From assembly GCA_033065855.1 (NCBI GenBank), contig JAVXUO010002486.1, positions 124,001-188,000 on the forward strand: a stretch of 64,000 nucleotides of DNA, given 5' to 3'. The notes beneath the pieces are model-generated. The model saw only the letters and a program-made list of their open reading frames with translations, had not been told where the DNA came from and searched no databases. Source of the DNA: Escallonia rubra. Lineage: Eukaryota > Streptophyta > Magnoliopsida > Escalloniales > Escalloniaceae. Numbering within the stretch: position 1 is the first letter of the stretch; the number at the start of each line of letters is the position of its first letter. The translations under genes and the position numbers were made by a program. This document shows positions 12,508 to 25,800 of this stretch, piece by piece.

Positions 12508-13588
12508 CGAAATTCACAATGAAAAACACTACGCAAGAACAGAAGCTATAAGGAGACGGGAGACCTATAAACCCTAGCCGGAATTGAAGGAAGATTCTGT
12601 GAAAGATCGGAGGTCGGAGCGTCGCGGAAAGTGAGGCCAAGGAGGAAGGAAAGTGCTGCTGATTTGGAGGGAGGAGAGAGAGAGAGAGAGAGAGACGGGG
12701 GACGCGCTTAAATTCTGTGTATATACCGTGTGAGATGTTTGGGCCTGTGTGGGGCTCTATTTTCGGGAATGCCACTGTGTTCTGGGTGTTCCCGAGTTTG
12801 CCCTGAGGTCTGTTGCGGAAGGAGTGAGGGAAGGCGCGTGTTATTAGTTGGAAAAGGAGGGGTTAGTTGGGAAGTGTGGTAAAGCTTAACCAGCAAGCTG
12901 AAGACTGAGGAAGTCAAGGGGCCAACGAGGATGCTGACACGTAAGCAACTCGTCGTCACCCCTTCCCCCCGTAGGGACCTCCTATACATGCGTTGTCTGA
13001 TTCAATTTTGGTTACATATGTTCGTCGAGGAAATGGTATAATATGAAGAAATATTATAGTGTACTTTTGCTATTTTTTTGATAATTTCTTTTTAGATATT
13101 CTTTTTCGATAATGGGCGAGAGGGGCAGCTGAAAAATATTAAAAGAAATTTTGGCTATTATTCAGATCACAGGAATCTTCCTGTAACAGCGTATACTTAG
13201 ATACATTTTTTAGCAGTATTTTTTTAACGTCATTAAATAAAAGTCACTTCAAATATTTTCGGATCATTAATTATCGCTATATGGGAGGTAAGAGGAAGGT
13301 TCATTCAACCCCGATAGCAGTCAAATTTTTTATATATAAAAACAGCCAAGGTATTTTCACATTTTCATACTGTTTGGGATGAATTTTTTCAAAACAAAAA
13401 CAGAAAATAATAAACGTAGAGAAAAGAATGAATCTTTTTAGTCATTATTAAAAATACTAAAAACAAATGAGGATTACGTGAGGTGCGACTTGAAGATCAA
13501 GATGCACAGACAGTACCTAGCTCTTCTACAAGCTTAAAATCAAGTATATAATCCAAAATCATGCTTAATAAGAAGAAGAGGCTACCAA
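12508..13588. other. 5' flank of NTL NAC gene and intergenic sequence
   Basis: A (GA)n tract at 12675-12697 lies about 170 bp upstream of the NAC start, probably in the 5' UTR or core promoter. From 13.0 to 13.58 kb the sequence is AT-rich and contains nothing recognised. Confidence 0.5.
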
Positions 13589-13593
13589 GTATG

Positions 13594-15442
13594 TGATGCC
13601 AAGAAAAATGGGTTCGTACCTACGTGGAGGTACCACAAAGGCTGCAGTCCGAGTCAGATGTCAAGTATGTTGATGTAGGACACAACAAGGGTGGAACAAG
13701 GGCAGAGACCAAGGGCTTCCCAGACAGAGCCTGAGGGTGGCAGTGCTGCGAGGGCGATGGCGCAGGATGAATATACGACGACAGTCACAGTCCGATACTT
13801 AGGTCCAAAGTCAGGGTCCTGTATGTTTATCTCTCTAGAATTCTAGAGTGAGAAAGTGAAAATGTGAGAGAGTGAAGAAGAAGTCTTGAAAATGTCCATC
13901 CCCCTTATGAATTCTCAAGACCTCTATTTATAGAGATCGAGATAATGATGTCATTAACCGACACGTGGCGTTCCCCGGGAGTGACACATCACCGGGGGGT
14001 CCACGGGTGCCGGTGCTCCACGGACTGTCGGATCGCATATTCACCCGGCCTGCTCCTCACAGCGTCGCTCTGTCTGTCTGGAAAGACTGGCTCCCACAAC
14101 GTCGGTATGGCCAGAGAACCCCCTTGATCTAGCCTCCAATCCAAGCCCCTGCGGAGTCCCACAGGCCTGGCAGCGGTGGGGAAGACCCGACGCCCAACTG
14201 CCAGGTGAACTAGGCGTGATGCCCTTTGAAGACCTGCTCCCGTCTCGGAGTGACCCGGGGGTCATAATCCCTAGAGGTGCCGACGCAAGCCCCCAGTGCC
14301 GGAGCACATAGGCCAGTCACGGAGGTACCCTGACGAAGATAGTGTCCCGGAGGAGTCGCCTATTCCGCAGGCCGAGGTAGCATCCCGGAGGAGCCGTCTA
14401 CCTGGCGGAAGGGGAGTTGAAGAGCTCCCTGGCAGAGATAGTGTCCCGGAGGAGTCGCCTATCCCTGCGGGTGAGTCCTTGTGCCGGAGCACTCGGAGCG
14501 AGTCAAGGTAGCACCCCGGAAAAGCCGTCTACCTGACTGGCCGAGGTAGCATCCCGGAGGAGCCGTCTACCTGGCGAAAGGGGTTGTTGAAGAGCTCCCT
14601 AGCAGAGATAGTGTCCCGGAGGAGTCGCCTATCCCCGCGGGTGAGTCCTTGTGCCGGAGCACTCGGAGCATGTCAAGGTAGCATCCCGGAGGAGCCGTCT
14701 ACCTGGCGGAAGGGGAGTTGAAGAGCTCCCTGGCAGAGATAGTGTCCCGGAGGAGTCGCCTATCCCCGCTGGTGATGTACACTCCGAAGAGTGGGTCGAA
14801 GCATGTTCCATGACCAAGGCAAGGTGCACATGGTGTGATGAATGAGTGTGGTGCCCGGGGGCACGATAGTGTGACAAAGAGCCTGGGGCCACGACTGTAT
14901 CAGCGGCGCGGCGCACGGGCGCGACGAAGTGTTAAAGTGCGACGCCCGGACGCCGGCGACGGGGCTTGGGGAGTTGTGTCTAGGCGACGGGGGTCGCGGA
15001 GTTGTGTCCGAGCAACGGGGTCGCGGAGTTGTGTCCGGGCGACGGGGTCGCGGAGTTGTGTATGGTCCCTTGAAGAGAAGTGAATGTGCTAAGGATGGAG
15101 GCCAGAGGCCAACCTCGTGGGGAGGCCGAGGCCGACCCCAAGGGGAAGGCCAAGGCCGAGGCCGACCCCAAGGGGGAGGGCAAGGCCAACCTCCTTGGGC
15201 AAGTGCCATGGCGCATCGACGGGCGACGGGCGAAGTGCAACGGTCGAAGTGTGATAAGGCTTCGTGTGAAAATGAGCTTCTTAGTGACGAAATAACGTGA
15301 CGAAAGTGAGAAGTGCACGTGACTTGAGTGTGTATATTTTGACCGGTTGTGAGCGTTGAAAATAACCGTTGCTTGTGCGGACGTGTCATGCAAAATGGGA
15401 CCACAGTGGGCCTTTGGGTACGACCAGAATTGGTTGGGAACA
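13594..15442 (-). mobile_element. Solo LTR, minus orientation (family shared with 40928-43944)
   Basis: Read on the minus strand the block begins TGTTCCCAACC (15442) and ends GGCATCA (13594), so it has TG...CA ends. It is bordered by a perfect 5-bp duplication GTATG at 13589-13593 and 15443-15447. No primer-binding site, polypurine tract or gag-pol lies next to it, so this is a solo LTR left by recombination between two LTRs. A TATA-like box (CTATAAATAGAGG, reverse strand near 13924-13936) is followed by conserved sequence shared with the other copy. The middle is GC-rich. It contains repeats rich in AGGCCGAGGCCGACCCCAAG near 15110-15190 and imperfect copies of a 130-170-bp unit at about 14330-14790. 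Open frames here are repeat artefacts. Confidence 0.9.
14330..14790. repeat. Imperfect tandem repeats inside solo LTR
   Basis: The phrase GATAGTGTCCCGGAGGAGTC recurs at about 14338, 14437, 14607 and 14737, each followed by similar sequence. Related phrases ending GAGCCGTCTACCTGGCG alternate with it. Spacing is uneven (roughly 100-170 bp). Confidence 0.75.
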
Positions 15443-15447
15443 GTATG

Positions 15448-17574
15448 TATAAGAACCAATCGAACTTCGTAACTTATAGGAAATTTTAACAACAGTGAGA
15501 AACAAAAATCGCACAAACGAGCTTTTACAAAACAATTCGAGAACCAAAAACAGAGATCGTCATCGTTTCTGCAGAAGTAGGACAAATATGTCGCTGTAAC
15601 AATAACCATATTTTCCTTGGAAGTTCTATTTGTCGCCAATCTTCATGCTGGACAGTGGACACCCTCTTGCTACCGGTGTGAACGTAAAGAACAAAGGCGG
15701 GGAAAAGTTAAAAAGAGAACTTGGGGCTCAAGATAAATGAAAGAATCTTTCAGTTACAGCTTTTTGTGCCAACACTTTAAGTAGTACTACGTTGGTGTTA
15801 AAATATAGTAAAGAGGATGTGGGGCACATTAGTGGGAGTGCCACTTTGGTTGTCATCGTCGTACGATGTTTATAAAGCGACGGAGACGTCTTACCTTTGA
15901 ACACTCCGGTGACCTTTTTCTAAAGTGGGATGGTGTTCTACGTCGGTATACTTACATCGATGTCCTTTTTACCCGTTTCTATTTTTACTTGTAAATCGCG
16001 CAAAACGCGGCGATCATGTTTAATATCTTTCCGAGAAATTATTTTCGATTATCACCTCAACTCGATTTTAAAACACCTTGTCATTCTTGGATGTACGTGA
16101 CAACAAACATCACGAACAGTTCTGTCGCGTTGATTAAGACTCTCTGAACGCGATTCGTGTTTTCTACTGTCCAAGACTCATTTTCTTCTCGGTCTTGCAA
16201 ACTGTGGAGAAAAATGGAAAAGGTTGAGAGATGTGTCCATCCCCCTCTCTCACGTGCGTTCGTCTCTGTAAAAGACATCATCTATGATATGTTAAAAAAA
16301 AAAAAAGATATTACTCCGAAGTATTAGATAATAAGCCTTATCACTCATAGTTTTTACAAGTATATACCTATTAACTACGTCTAAACCTTTTTTTAGCTTT
16401 ACAATTATGAGGAGGACCCAACACGGACGAACGGGCAATTAGTTCACCTTTTAACATTCTTTATAACATAACACAAGAACAAAAAGAATAGCTCTCTTGA
16501 TCGTCGGAGTAAACTATGAACAACTTTTTACAAAGGGAAGGACAAGGAATTGAATAATCAAATCTGGTTCGCAACCTTCATTCTTCATATATCAGAATAA
16601 ATGGGTTATCAATAAGCAAGGGGCCATGGCAGAATATTCTGTTTATTCAATCCGAAGTTCAACTAACATATTGCCTTGTTCTCTTCTTTATTCGACTATA
16701 AAGTTGTAACATTTTTCTCCCTGTCCATTGTTAGGCACAGTGTACTGCTAATGTTCTATTCCGTGTGTTTAACAATGGGCAACCCTATGGACACTTCAAA
16801 ATTTTCAATCTGCTTCCTGTTAGAATTCCATCGGATGGTTCTTTAAACGACAGAAAGAAGATAACGAGAACAATGAAGAAAGAATTCTTTTTTCGACCGG
16901 CAATGGCAGTAACGCACGTTATTGGATGCTTGACTTCGGTTTATGTCTCAATTGTAATTTAAATCAATTTGCACCGGCAAAGAGGGGATAAACTTATAAG
17001 GCTTTTGATCTTAAAGTAATAGGAGGAATCGATGCAAATCAAATCCTGGATTTTTCATTCAATCACGGCGGGGGTGTTTTTTTTCATTTGGGATTACATT
17101 CTTCTTTCGTATAAAATCGGGTTATAGTGGATTTTTTAATTTGATTTGTCTTTGAATTGATTGGCTGACTCTAATATTACGTGAAAACATTCAACTAAAA
17201 GAAAATTAGACAAGGAGAGAGGCATACAAAGAAACTTATATCTTAAAGTGTTATTTACTACTGTTGTATTTTCCCAACCCGAGATTGCGTTCACAATAAA
17301 GAGACTGTACAATACGCAAATGATCCTTTATTTATCGGGACTATATATCGATAGACCCATTCCTTGTCACATATTTCAATATAGTCCAAGAATTTTGGCA
17401 TTTTTTACTGGGTCAAACTTTAGGCTGAAAACATGAAATAAAATATTTTGCCAACTAGACATGCCTACGTGTGAAGGAAATGCAAGAGGAGAAAAAAGGT
17501 TGATTACTCTAAAGGTCCTTTATCAATGTAGGCCATTAATTTCATTTTTGCTAGCAATCAAGTCTAAATTGTCA
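15448..17574. other. Intergenic sequence, no gene recognised
   Basis: This is AT-rich single-copy-looking sequence between the solo LTR and a hAT-type element. Both strands were scanned. The open frames are short and carry no known motif. A poly-A run lies near 16293. Confidence 0.5.
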
Positions 17575-17582
17575 ATTTAGAG

Positions 17583-18822
17583 TAGAGATGTCAAAGGGCC
17601 GGGCTTGGGCCGGCCCAGCCCAAGCCCATCGGGCCTGTTGTGGGGCCGGGCCAGTGGGGCTGCCAACCGGGCCGGGCCGGGCCGGGCCTGCCGAAGGGAA
17701 ACCTAGGCCCAGTCCAGGCCCTGGCCCTAGGCCCAATATCTAGGGCCGGGCCCGGGCCCAAAAATTTTTTTTTTTTTTTTTTAAAATTCTCCGGTTATTC
17801 AAAATAAAAACTTTAATTGCGATATTTTCTTGTTATTATGTACACAAATTCTAATTTAATAATGTGTATAAGCAAGTAAAGTAACAACAAATATTCTAAT
17901 TTAAACCATTTCGTTAATTACACCTAGAAGAAACATTTTGCTCCAATTACGGCAGTAGAAGAAAATTTTGTTTATTGTTAGTGACATGTAGGTCCATAAA
18001 TAATTTGTTGTTACTTAATTGGCATAAGTGTAGACGGATATAACAATAATCATACAGTTGAAGCCAATCTTTCCTTGTTGGATACAAATTGCATTCAACA
18101 AAGGAAATTTATTTTCTATTTGCGAGAGACCAATATGCAAACAAATTAGCGAAGGCTTGTGTTTTGATTCTTGTCGAACTTTGGATGCTTGACAAACCTC
18201 CAACCAGCTTACTGGAAGACCTGGATAAAGATGCGCATGGTGAACGGAGGCTAAGGCAGGTTTCTAGTTTTAATTAGTTTTTTTTTTCAGTACTAATTTG
18301 TACCTAAACCAAGGGAAAATTTGTTCCAGTCGGCAGGGTTAACAGGAAATAGGAACAACTGAAACCAAGTTTGATAGAGAATACACGCTATATAAGGTTA
18401 AACTTGCTGGGATCTTTGAACTGCTTTTATTGGCAAATTAGACCATCAAGTCAAGTCATGTCGGGTATGCTTGGTTCATGGTTTAAATCATTGCGTCACG
18501 GCAATTGGGAGTGGAAATGGGAGGGAAAAGGGGAGGGCAAGTTTTTTTTTTTGAAAAAGGTGGGGCAGGCCAAAATAGGGCCGAAATAGGGCTGATTTTG
18601 GGCCAAAATCGGGCCAGATCCGGGCCGAAAACGGGCCAAATCCGGGCCGAAACAGGCCGGGCCTGTTTCGGGCCAAAACCGGGCCGGGCCTGGCCCGGTC
18701 CATTTTTTTGGAAAGCCAGGCCTGGTCCAAGCCCAGGCCCAAGGCCCTATGCCTGCGGGCCGTGCCGGGCCGGGCTTTTTTCGGGCCGGGTCGGGCTGCG
18801 CCTGGCCCGTTTGACATATCTA
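17583..18822. mobile_element. hAT-type non-autonomous element with GGCCC-rich subterminal regions
   Basis: The element starts TAGAGATGTCAAA and ends with the inverse of TAGATATGTCAAACGGGCC. It is flanked by an exact 8-bp duplication ATTTAGAG (17575-17582 and 18823-18830). Both subterminal zones (17595-17760 and 18560-18805) are packed with GGGCC/GGCCC units, which can act as transposase binding clusters in hAT elements. A T-run at about 17766-17782 follows the left zone. The interior 17.8-18.5 kb has an open frame of 62 codons (18089-18277) that is not recognised. No transposase similarity was seen. Confidence 0.87.
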
Positions 18823-18830
18823 ATTTAGAG

Positions 18831-20494
18831 CATTAAATGGTCATACTGAGGGGGCCACATAAATACGCCATAAATTAAATAAATGGTCCATTATAAATGG
18901 AGGGTATTGTCGAAGTAAAAAAAAACGAGCAGACATTGGAGGCGATCAAAGGAGTGGCTTGTGGGAAAGAAGGGACTGTGGGTGGGAGTTGGGTGATGGT
19001 AGAGGTGATGCGTGCAGTTCCTTAAAGTGACAGTTTTTGTTTGAGTGCAAGTTTCGTTGTTTGAGCGGCGACGCGACGGAGGAAGTAGCGAAGAACGTTC
19101 TAGTTATGGAGAGGTGGGTTGGGATTGGAGATTGATATTAAATGAGAACTCACTGAGTTTAGTATCTCTTTAGTGCTAAATATTTTTAATTCAAGAGACA
19201 CAACACCAATTTATTGTCTTTTGCTCTTGACCTTTCAAAAGGTCCAAACAGATGATTTGGACTCGATTGAAATATCTCACGGATACGAGACCTTTTAAGC
19301 ATTACCTTCATAAATAAAAGAGCATTTGTGTAACTTGCGATGTAATAATTTGCCTTTTTGTCTCTGAATTTGACCACATAAAGGTTCAAATTGCCGATTT
19401 GTTCTTGATTGTTAACAAAAGTGAATATTATTAATCTCATAGTTAGATGAGTTTTTGAACACTACACCCTTAGATAAAGGAACATCAACACTTACTGCAA
19501 AGGTTGCCTCCTGTACTTATACTCGTTTTCTTCGCATGTAACAAGTCTAATTTGAGAAATATGCATTTTTTCATTTTTGGCCTTAGTTTTGACCTTGAAA
19601 CGGTTAAAATTGACGAACTGGACTACATTGATCACGAAAGTGAAATTCGTAAACTACATTAGATCATTTGATAGATACGGAACCTTTTAAACATACCCCA
19701 ATGGATAAAAGACCATTTCGCATCTTATCACTCTACAACAATGTCGATAATACAATGTCAACGACGAGAAATTTATCATGGCCCTCGTGCCATTTTGTGC
19801 CACATCATCAATTACACACGGTCTACACTTAAACGGGACATGGACAATGAGTCTGGTCATGTCAAATGTTGAAAATATTAAAGGAATGTTTTTTTATACA
19901 CCATAAAAAATGTTGATAAATTGTTCGTAGTGCGCTCTTGAGTGACGGATAAAATAAGGGTCTAATTCAAGCAACTACTTCTCAGATCTTGTCTTTCAAG
20001 TCCAAAGATGAGAAAAAGTAAAGAGAAATTATTCTTTGAATTCTGTGAAAGGACTAGCTACAACTTTTTCTTCTTAGAAGAGAAACTGAGGTCAACTTGC
20101 AGCAAAGTTCAATGGAATAAAGTGATAGATACATGAAAGAATTACTAATTAATGACTTTGGAAGACAAGTGACTTTACGAGGTCAAGTTTCTTGGTCCCT
20201 CTAGATATCGAGCTGAGTGGGCTACCATCAATCAGTTTGCGTCCATCAAAGTAGTCCATAAATATGGCCGACTCTCATATCCCATCTGGGCACAAAAGAA
20301 GGTTCATTATATAAAGTTTTATGCAAATTTGTACGTAACATGTTTTTAGCCTGCGGCAGAGGTGTGACGGGTGTCCGGAATCTATAGGCCCGACTAAACC
20401 TCCATGATGTAGCATGACCACCTCAAATGCATCTCATATTATACTGGTAGGACGTCAGCGCTGGTAACACCTCACATCTTTATATACGTGACAA
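18831..20494. other. Intergenic sequence with a degenerate direct repeat
   Basis: Two stretches, about 19.19-19.44 kb and 19.56-19.75 kb, share wording in the same and in shifted order, e.g. GGATACGAGACCTTTTAAGC against AGATACGGAACCTTTTAAAC. They look like decayed copies of one repeat. No gene was recognised. Confidence 0.4.
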
Positions 20495-20607
20495 CATTCA
20501 TTAACGGCTGATGGCTGGTCATGAAATGCGCGTAGTGAGAGTCAAACACAAGACATCTGAGTTTACGACTTATCTATACATTCTCAACCATTAAGCTAAC
20601 CTCATGC
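20495..20607 (-). repeat. Possible tRNA-derived SINE fragment
   Basis: On the minus strand the phrase TTAGCTTAATGGTTGAGA resembles a pol III A box. GTGTTTGACTC about 45 bases on resembles a B box. No A-rich tail or target duplication was identified, so this is tentative. Confidence 0.3.
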
Positions 20608-20914
20608 AAGTTAAATATGATTCTCGTCCCCTCTCAACCGTTTCTCCTTTCTCTTCTGCAAAAATCTTCAAATATAATCTCCTCGAATGACGTTGATCAA
20701 ACATATATGCTGATTTTTAATGGTGCAAATTAAAAGGAAGTCTGAAGAATCAAGTTAAACATTCGACCACTTCTTAGTTTCAGCAAAGCACCACAACGGC
20801 ACACATCTGTTGCAGCAAACCAGATTGCTTCATTATAATCTTAAACTAGTAAGATCGATGGCATTGCCCAGTAAATACGCTTCCAATTAGTTGATTAGTT
20901 TTCTCTCTTTTTTG

Positions 20915-22110
20915 CAGTGTGCCATTGCCTATGCACTAAAGAAAACCAAAAGGATCCCAATCCAGACATCAAGTGGAAAAAGTTAAGAGGAGAAGTATGA
21001 CTTCATTCTCTAGCCAGTTTACTGCTGATATCCTTGCAATGAACAACACTGATTTCATTATCACCAGCACCTTACACTGAAGAGGAGAAGAGATCGACAT
21101 CACTACATCCTGAAGTTGAAGATCTTCTCTTTAGTTCCATAGACAATGAAGAACACATGAAGTTTTCCTGTACCGCTTATTCTCCCTATTGGATCTTTTA
21201 GGTTGTTGCTTGTTATCCATTTTATAACTTTTTCATCAGCAGTCTATTAAGGAAGACGGAAAATTATTTGTACAAATAGGCCCTTGGTTTTCTGGTCGAT
21301 ATGCTTCTTGGTCTAACATTTGTGGGTTAAAGGACCGGAATAAACTAATTCTGGTCACGATGACAAGGATGGATAATGTGAAAAACTTGACAGGACTTGT
21401 TGGGTGGTATGCTAAGAATGCTCACCTTCGCGAGCTGGTCAATCTTATTGCTGTTGGTGGAGACCGAAGGAAAGAGTCCAAAGATTTGGAAGAGCAAGCG
21501 CAAAAGGAAACGATGTACGGGCTTACTGAAACATATGAATTGAATGGTGAGTTCCGCTGAATTTCTTCTCAGATGAGCCGACTAAGGAATGGAGAGCTCT
21601 ACCGCAACATTGCAGAGACAAAGGGCGCTTTTGTGCAGCCTGCATTTTATGAGGCTTTTCGACTGACTCTGGTTGAAAGCATGAGTTGTGGCTTGCCAAC
21701 CTTTGCGATCGCCAGTTGAGGCCCCGGTGAGATCATTTGTTCATGGCAAGTCTGGCTTTCACATTGACCCATAAAAATGGTGATCAGGCCGCTGAGCTCC
21801 CTGTAAGTTTCTGAGAGAAATGCAGCGAAGATCCTTCCTGTTGGGACACTATCTTCATGGGAGCCATAAAACGCATCCATGAAAAGCAAGCATCTCAGTT
21901 AATGTGTACTGCGCCTTAGGGCAATAAGTTACTCGTTGATATATATTTCGTCAATTCCTTAATTCTTTGTCTAATCCATTTCGCTATATACACATGGCAA
22001 ACTTACTCCGAGAGTTTATTTTTACGATGGCTCGGGTTTATGGGTTCTCGAAGTATATCTTAAAGCCTGATCGTCTTGAGATGAGGCGCTACATTGAGAT
22101 GTTTTTATCG
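20915..22110 (+). pseudogene. Sucrose synthase pseudogene (C-terminal half)
   Basis: Translated pieces match the glycosyltransferase half of plant sucrose synthase in the correct order but in shifting frames. They are an AYALKKTK-like piece (about 20930), the region before [18 protein letters not shown] (about 21095-21150), LKDRN then [20 protein letters not shown] (21328-21430), [20 protein letters not shown] (21460-21515), [11 protein letters not shown] and [12 protein letters not shown] (21573-21660), SCGLPTFAI (21683), and VYGFSKYILKPDRLEMRRYI (22036-22095). Stops, frameshifts and deletions interrupt it, for instance a stop after PTFAIAS near 21717. The 5' half is absent. Intron-like gaps suggest a broken genomic copy, not a processed one. 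Confidence 0.88.
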
Positions 22111-22149
22111 CTAGATGGTAAGAATGAAACACTGAGTTGGACAAGTTAA

Positions 22150-22885
22150 GAAGTTTACATATTGTCCTAGTTTTTTTTTCATAGCGGCAATCGGTTTTAT
22201 CTTACTAGTACTGTTTTTCAATTGAAAAATAGTGAAATTTGATATTTTGGATCGCCGTTCATGATAAATGAGTAAATGCTACATCTTGCTTTTATGCTTA
22301 CAGTTTACTGTGATCACTTCAAATTCAACATCTGCTACATGTAATCATGAAATGATGTTAGATTTCCTTCAAGATCTGAAGTGGTTTTGCTGTCAGCTTT
22401 CTGGAGTAAGAAATTATTTAAAAAAGATGCAAGAATTGCTAATAAAAATAGGAAATGTCTTTCAAATCCAGATTTGAATGAGCAAAATCTTGGCATAATT
22501 CTATTGTCAGTAAATCTCACATCAGTCAAATTACAAGAAACTCCAGAAGGTGCAATCCTACTCGTACTAATGTAAGGGATTGCTACCAAGCTACATGTTT
22601 CACAATGTATACAAATTCTCCTCTATGTCACTCTTTACAACTTGTTCCCAATTCCTGCCCGTGGCAGAAGGTCTAGGCTAATGGCTTCGAATTTCCCAAA
22701 CGTTATCTACGCATGTCTGCATCGCGATCGATTGCATTTGAGAGATCTTTCGATGACTGTTTCTCCTTGAAAGAATGGTGACTGTTTCAAGATAACTTTC
22801 TTGCCCTCACCACCTCTCTGGTTGAAGAGCTGATAATGCTTAATTCACATATTTCATACCCAAGTTCTATGGGGCACAAGGATCG
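22150..22885. other. Intergenic, no gene recognised
   Basis: This lies between the sucrose synthase pseudogene and the stop codon of the EEP/EF-hand gene at 22886. Its right part probably holds that gene's 3' UTR. Short open frames show no known motif. Confidence 0.45.
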
Positions 22886-25800
22886 TCAAGAGATCAACCG
22901 AGAGCAGGGCATTCTAACTGGTGAAAACACCACAGTAAGTCGGGCATGGTCGGAAAGGGAATAGTCCTTAGGCCACATTCCTTTCTCCACTTCAGTAGGG
23001 AAAAGAACTGCATTCTTCACACTGAACCCAATAGTTTGCTCTGTAGCGTTCACAACATCATCCCGGACCTCACAAGTTGTTTGATCTCTTTGATCTGACC
23101 TTGCAGGATTCCAGATTCTCTGCTGTAATTCCAAAATTTTGAGTATTATAAGAATCAATGCGAAGGTCCCTTTCGTAACTTTTTTGCATCTCTTGAAGTG
23201 GTTTATCATCTTATGGAACATGATGGGACATGTAACGAATTAAATCAGTAAAAAATAGGTTGACAAGGGTCTATTTGAAACCCTCTTAGGTCCCAAACAT
23301 TGACAAAAGCAAGAACAAGGGTCTATTTAATTGTCCCAAAATTTTACAAAAGCAAGAACAGGGGTCTAGCTGTTTTTATTTTTAAGTTTAATGAAATGCT
23401 TATAACGAAGCCATCTAATACATATATGGGCATATTAGAAGGGAACTGATAAATTTCCTTGAACGTAGTGGATACGACATCAAAAGTCAATGTAGAAACA
23501 AAAATAGGGCCACTATAACCAATGGAACAACCAACAGATCCCCAATTGAATTTGATGCATCCTTTCCTCTATAGACGCTGGACCTCTTATACAAGTCAAT
23601 ATATACTTTTCTGCTTTAGCAGGCATGTCGAATTTCAATCTACATACCATGTATCCAAGAGTAATTTGAGAAAAAGAGAACTGAGATAATATGATTATAC
23701 ATATGAACCCGGAGAAACAAACTTCTATACATAAACGGTTACCTGAAATTCATTATAATCGAGAACACCATTTCCATCAATGTCTGCTTGCACCCATAAG
23801 TCCTTTGTCTCGTCATCACTCAGCCCATGGCGATGGCCAAATAAATAAAGCTGTAAGATTTACCCAATCATTAATATGCAAGCGTTCCAGCCAACATGCT
23901 TTGCTAACAAAATCATTAATGAATCATACCTGGCGTAACCCTTCACAAAAACCAGAGTAAGTAATATAATCACCAAGGCTTTCAGCCTTCAAAAAAGCAA
24001 ATGCATCGTCTGCAGTCAATGATGCCCGCCGAAGTTGATACTGCAAAGAAACAGTTGACGAGAATTACTGGGAGCTGCTATTGCAAATAGAGAAAAATAA
24101 ACTTGTGATATTTTCGGAACTAAACAGTGAGAAGCCCCATAACGATATTATGTGCAAATATACGCACAAGACACCCAACCTCCAAACAAATCATTATGCT
24201 TGACTTTTCCTGCATGGACCAATTTCACACCCCAATGACAGCTTATTCCATCTCATTCAGGGATAACTACGTGAAAGAGGAGGTTGCTTGAACTAAAATA
24301 ATATGTATTCAGTGAAGTCACCTTCCATCAACTTGAACAAAGGATGCAAAGTTGATAGGGAGAGAACTTTTAGCCGGTACAACTTCCATGAGAATCTAAT
24401 CCAACCACTACCATGCCCACTCCAACAGAGATCAGTTTAGCAATAATTTTAAGAATTGTACTCTTAACACGAGTCTATTCAACTTACAGAAAACTATCTT
24501 AAGATAAATTAACTCGAATGTAACCAGATGACGGAATCAACTTAATACAAGAGAGCAAGTGTCGACATAGCAATCTGCATTAGATTGAAACACGAGGACA
24601 TACCCACACAATTGTATCAGAGTAGCCCCTAAGGAACATGTGCAGCAGCTTTACGTAATATGGTGGAATCGAGGTAAACAGCATAAAACTTTTTCACCAT
24701 ATATAAATTTCAAGAAAATTTGGTAGAGTTGTAACCATGCTAGAGTACCATCCAATTATATGTTAAAGACTAAAAGATCTTCCTCTATAATAAGCATGTA
24801 AGAGTGGGACCACGAGCTATACATCACAAACTGGCACCTTGCCCTGCCAGGATTACCAAGCAATGAAGGTATGCTGCATAACCACAGTTACATGCACTTG
24901 ACACATTATCTTAAATCCACATTATTATTTCACTTGAAGGTGCAATGACTTTAAACGCAGGTCAACAACTTCAAAATTCTGAATGCAAATATTAATAGGA
25001 TGAAAAAGGTCAATAGTGGCAGGCACAAAACAAGAGGAGATAAATGGCTTACCTTGAACATGCCAAATACTGCTTCACTCCAACTTGTTTTCAGTAGCTT
25101 CCGATATCTATTAGGATTTAAAAGCCATATAAAATCTACCCCGCATATGTTCCCACGATGATTACGGTGGCTAACCCACTGCACAACAGAATCAGACGCG
25201 AAAAACCGGTATATAAGTCAAAACAATTTTAAAGAATTGGTGATAACGAGTATTATGAGATTTGGGGTTGCTGACCTTGTGTGCATCTGCATCGGTGTAT
25301 TGATGAGCAGTATCATATGAGGATACAAAACCCTGAGATCTTAAAAACTTATAAACATGACCTCGCTTGCTACCATTCCAGTCGCTGGAAAGGTAAAAGA
25401 AACGCATGATGATGGAAATTAGTTTACTTAGACATTGGCATGGAGGTAGTCAAACTGGGAGGTAGTAATCGTAGAATTACCCGCATAGTATTATCGGCAA
25501 GGGATTAAGCTTGTTTTCTTTCTGATAAGACTCTACGAATTGCAAAATTTTATATACCTATCAAACAGGAGATTACAAAAGATGTTAAAAATATTGGGAA
25601 AAGATATATCATAAAATTACTTCACATAATGAACCACACATACAGTAGATTACTTTCATATACCTGCCGCAGTCGTTCCAAACATAAGCTCGAATCATGC
25701 GGAAATATTAAGTGGGTGTTTACTATCAGAATTTCCTGCCTAACATTGTTGTTTAGACTTTGAGAAAAGGGTGCAACTAATTCAACATGTAAAAGCTGAG

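Noticed and set aside
14760..15404. Long minus-strand frame (214 codons) and its overlapping neighbours
   Set aside because: It lies wholly within the solo LTR and consists of Pro/Arg-rich repeat translations open in several frames at once, the mark of GC-rich repeats and not a gene.
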